Below are positions 61,632 through 64,000 of a stretch of DNA of 64,000 bases, piece after piece (positions within the stretch are counted from its first letter, which is position 1; the number at the start of each line of letters is the position of its first letter). This DNA is from Streptomyces sp. B21-083 (lineage in GTDB: Bacteria; Actinomycetota; Actinomycetes; Streptomycetales; Streptomycetaceae). Both the position numbers and the translations under genes were made by a program. The notes beneath the pieces were generated by a model. It had not been told where the DNA came from. It did no database searches and saw only the letters and a program-made list of their open reading frames with translations. The stretch is from contig NZ_JARUND010000002.1 of the NCBI RefSeq assembly GCF_036898825.1, positions 744,001-808,000 on the forward strand. Reading direction: 5' to 3'.

Positions 61632-62558
61632 ATGGCAGAGACGGACGAGGAAGCCGTCGCCACCGCGGACGACGCGCTCTACGTGCTCACTGCGGCACTG
61701 CTGACGCCCGCGCAGTTCCCGAGCGTGCTGGGCGACGACTATCCGGAGGCATGTACGGCGCTCGGCCTCGCGCCTCTCGCCGACGGGTACGGGCTGGTGC
61801 TCGGCCAGGACGGCGACGGTGCGCGGTGGACCGTCGCCATCGACGACGTCTCCCTGGTCGCGGTCGCGATCGCGTCGTGGGACTGCGGAATGGAATACGA
61901 CCTGTCGCCGGAGGAGCACACGGTCGTCGCGGCCCTGCCCGGCTGGCCTCTCGCCGTCGCCGTCGCGGCTCCCGACGTCCCCGCCCCGCACGACCCGGGC
62001 CCCGACGTCGCGGACCGGCCGCCTCTCGCTCCGCCGGACACCGCCTCGTGGGGCCCTGCCCAGCGGCGTCTGGGCGCCGACGAGATCGCCCGCCAGTGGG
62101 CGACCTGGCGGGAACAGCTCAGTGACGAGGACTTCGCCCCTGCGGGCGGCGGGTCGACGGCGCCCGAGGGTGAACCCGCAAAGGCCGAGACGGACACGGA
62201 CCGGGCCGCGGACACCGCAGACCCGTCCGAGGGCGGCGCAGCACCGACCGAGCACACCCCTGGCGGGGCCGACGGCGTCGTGAAGCGACCTGGTGCAGGC
62301 ATCCGGCGCGTCATGGCGGAGGTGCGCGCGTACGTGGAGACACCTCCGCCCCTCGGTCGCGTCCGCTCCTCCTTCGCTCCGGGCGACGCGCGGACTCTGC
62401 GCGCCGACGGTCCCGGCTGGTCGATGGTGGCCAGAACCGACGACATCGCGTTCGTTTTGCTCGACGACGAGCCCGGAGAGGTACTGCCGGTGGGCCGGGG
62501 CCCGGAGCTGCCCGGTCTCCTCGAAGCACTCGACAAAATGGCCGTACGCCCCAGCTGA
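61632..62558 (+). CDS. Uncharacterised protein with two small domains and acidic linker
   Basis: 308 aa from ATG 61632 (GGGAGG six bases upstream). N-terminal folded part residues 1-110 (DDALYVLTAALLTPAQFPSVL, GARWTVAIDDVSLVAVAIASW), then a Pro/Asp/Glu/Ala-rich linker (150-220) and a short C-terminal beta-rich segment (WSMVARTDDIAFVLLDDEPGE). Looks like a cytoplasmic scaffold or ESX-associated type protein, but no family is recognised. Confidence 0.65.
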   Translation: MAETDEEAVATADDALYVLTAALLTPAQFPSVLGDDYPEACTALGLAPLADGYGLVLGQDGDGARWTVAIDDVSLVAVAIASWDCGMEYDLSPEEHTVVAALPGWPLAVAVAAPDVPAPHDPGPDVADRPPLAPPDTASWGPAQRRLGADEIARQWATWREQLSDEDFAPAGGGSTAPEGEPAKAETDTDRAADTADPSEGGAAPTEHTPGGADGVVKRPGAGIRRVMAEVRAYVETPPPLGRVRSSFAPGDARTLRADGPGWSMVARTDDIAFVLLDDEPGEVLPVGRGPELPGLLEALDKMAVRPS

Positions 62559-62571
62559 GCCCTCGTCGGCC

Positions 62572-62607
62572 GACGCCGCCCGAATGCCTGTGGTTCCGGG
62601 CGGCGTC
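62572..62607. terminator. Hairpin between convergent genes
   Basis: GACGCCGCCCG (62572-62582) pairs perfectly with 62597-62607; 14-base loop. Just past the stop of the 308-aa gene and facing the small membrane protein gene. Confidence 0.6.
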
Positions 62608-62680
62608 AGCGCGCCAGACGCTTCTGCGGGCCCCGTGGGGTGTCAGCGGCAGTGGGCGCGGGGCATCGAACGGCGCCCCC

Positions 62681-62863
62681 TCAGCGGCCGATCTCCTTGC
62701 GTGTGACGCGGCGCACCCTGCGCCGCTGTACGGGGTCCAGCGTGAGGTAGGCGGCTGCCGGGACTCCCAGCACTATCAGCAGCGCGGCCCACCACGGCAG
62801 CCAGAACAACAGGATGATCCCGACTGCCACGCCCCCTGCGGCGATCTTCGCGTTCCTCGACAT
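62681..62863 (-). CDS. Small membrane protein
   Basis: 60 aa from ATG 62861-62863 with AAGGAGG eight bases upstream. A single long or two short membrane helices (AAGGVAVGIILLFWLPWWAA, LLIVLGVPAAAYLTL) then a basic tail RRRVRRVTRKEIGR. Topology suggests the tail is cytoplasmic. Function unknown. The strong ribosome site makes it a real gene. Confidence 0.72.
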   Translation of the reverse strand: MSRNAKIAAGGVAVGIILLFWLPWWAALLIVLGVPAAAYLTLDPVQRRRVRRVTRKEIGR

Positions 62864-62969
62864 GGGTGTCGCCTCCTTCGCGGCCAGTGCCGCTCTCTGC
62901 TCTGAAAAACGGGCCCGCGCCTCCCACGGTTCCGGACCGCGACCCTGAGACGTCCCTGAGATGCGACCC

Positions 62970-64000
62970 CTACTCTCCCCTGAGTGGCTCTCCCACCTCG
63001 TACATGTGCCGCAAAGCCTGCCGGTACGAGTCGACGAGCCCTGTCTCCGTATAGGGCATACCCACCTCACGGCAGTAGGCGCGCACCGTCGGCTGGGCGA
63101 GCCGCAGATGGGGGCGGGGCATGCTCGGGAAGAGATGGTGCTCGACCTGGTAGTTGAGGCCCCCGAGGAACCAGTCGGTCAGGGCGCTGCCGCGGACGTT
63201 GCGGGAGGTCAGTACCTGGCGGCGCAGATGGCCCCAGCGCTCGCCGTCGGGGTCGGGCATCTCCATGCCCTTGTGGTTGGGCGCGAAGGCCATGCCCAGG
63301 TGGAGGCCGAACAGCGACTGGTGGAGGGCGGCGAAGGCGAGTGCCTGGCCGAGCGAGAGTGAGGTCAGCAGCAGCGTCACGTAGGCGACGACATGGGTCA
63401 CCAGGAGCACGGCCTCCACGGCTCGTTCCCGGGCCGCCTGTCGGCGCAGGTACCTGAAGCCGGTGATCTTCAGAGCGACGCCCTCAAGGAGCGTGAGAGG
63501 GAAGAAGAGCCAGGCCTGATGACGGGTCAGCCAGCCCTGGAAGCCGGTGCGATGCCGTGCCTGTTCACCCGTGAACACCAGGACGTCGGCGACGACGTCG
63601 GGATCCTTCTCGATGTGGTTGGGGTTGGCGTGGTGGCGGTTGTGCTTGTCGATCCACCAGGAATAGCTCATCCCCAGCAGCAGGTCGGCGTGGACCAGGC
63701 CGATCGCACGGCTGACGGCCCTGTCGCCGGTGATCTGGGCGTGGCCCGCGTCGTGGCCTATGAAGGCCGTGCGGGCGCAGAACACGGCGAACGGCGGGGC
63801 GAGGAGCAGAACCCACCAGGAGCTGCCGATCAGCACGATGCCCGTGACGATGCCGGCCAGGGCGAGCATGTTGCCGGCGATCCCGAGGGCGTACCAGGTG
63901 TACCGACGTTCCAGAAGCCCCTGCCCTTTGACGGTGCGCAGGAGGGGCGCGAACTCACTGCCGGTGGACTGCGCTGCGGAGGCGCCCGGAGGTTCGGCGG
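62970..64000 (-). CDS. Fatty acid desaturase (N-terminus beyond window)
   Basis: The frame stays open to the right edge, so the start lies outside; at least 343 residues are present. Membrane di-iron desaturase with the three His boxes GHDAGH, HNRHH (in WWIDKHNRHHANPN) and QVEHH (in GGLNYQVEHHLFPSMPR), plus four membrane helices. The QVEHH third box is the front-end/linoleoyl-CoA (Delta-6-like) type. Inserts a double bond in acyl chains with O2 and an electron carrier, so it would adjust membrane fluidity. Confidence 0.9.
   Translation of the reverse strand, partial: AEPPGASAAQSTGSEFAPLLRTVKGQGLLERRYTWYALGIAGNMLALAGIVTGIVLIGSSWWVLLLAPPFAVFCARTAFIGHDAGHAQITGDRAVSRAIGLVHADLLLGMSYSWWIDKHNRHHANPNHIEKDPDVVADVLVFTGEQARHRTGFQGWLTRHQAWLFFPLTLLEGVALKITGFRYLRRQAARERAVEAVLLVTHVVAYVTLLLTSLSLGQALAFAALHQSLFGLHLGMAFAPNHKGMEMPDPDGERWGHLRRQVLTSRNVRGSALTDWFLGGLNYQVEHHLFPSMPRPHLRLAQPTVRAYCREVGMPYTETGLVDSYRQALRHMYEVGEPLRGE

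Noticed and set aside
1..64000. Search for tRNA, rRNA, CRISPR arrays and replication origins
   Set aside because: No cloverleaf-like segment, no evenly spaced short repeats and no DnaA-box cluster were noticed by eye. A dedicated scan could still find a divergent tRNA.

Overview
The window is high-GC actinobacterial DNA and almost certainly chromosomal Streptomyces. The grounds are strong third-position GC bias, GTG/ATG starts with AGGAGG-type ribosome sites, a conservon (sensor kinase, Roadblock, DUF742 and small GTPase), Streptomyces-type DUF5709 and DUF6397-like proteins, a cysteine-type leader peptide before a sulfonate operon, and many Tat and lipoprotein signals. I saw no tRNA, rRNA or CRISPR array.

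Layout. 1-1415: a group II intron on the minus strand, with its reverse transcriptase running off the left edge. It lies antisense in the front of an SF1 helicase gene (1416-4150) that also carries a one-base frameshift; the helicase is translationally coupled to an unrecognised 405-aa winged-helix protein (possible defence pair). 5.8-10.4 kb: two APC-type permeases, one behind a leaderless GntR/FadR regulator. 10.7-25.8 kb: a polysaccharide-utilisation locus. A seven-gene leftward operon (lipoprotein, two permeases, a 1137-aa Tat protein with two tandem CBM-like modules, an alginate-lyase-fold protein, GH43, alpha/beta hydrolase) faces a 2-hydroxyacid dehydrogenase/GH127 pair and a LacI regulator. 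The same CAGTAAnCGTwT operator lies before all three transcripts.

26.5-32.85 kb: an apparent integrated island. 65-bp direct repeats of the yjbQ 3' end flank a WxG-type small protein, a giant RHS polymorphic toxin (frameshifted), a CdiI-like immunity gene and the N-terminal remnant of a serine recombinase. 32.8-37.5 kb: yjbQ, then a leader-peptide-controlled ssuCBA sulfonate transporter with a flavin monooxygenase. 37.5-47.9 kb: MltG-like transglycosylase, an ABC exporter divergent from its MarR regulator, a dicarboxylate symporter, a PNGase A-like secreted amidase, and a heterodimeric ABC exporter whose two halves have complementary degenerate ATP sites. 48-54.2 kb: DUF5709, zinc-free ribosomal protein L31, a YdjM-like membrane protein, a large DEAD-type RNA helicase, TesB thioesterase, DUF6397-like. 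54.3-60.3 kb: a lone Roadblock protein, a PPOX flavoprotein, the cvnABCD conservon (with a possible 35-aa ORF between cvnC and cvnD) and an MHYT membrane sensor. 60.4-64 kb: methyltransferase, three uncharacterised proteins and a fatty-acid desaturase cut by the right edge.

How parts work together: the LacI locus would import and degrade an arabinose- and uronate-containing plant polymer. The RHS island would supply contact-dependent or T7SS-exported antagonism with self-protection. The leader peptide probably couples sulfonate uptake to cysteine status. Functions are read from motifs in translated sequence; no database search was run.
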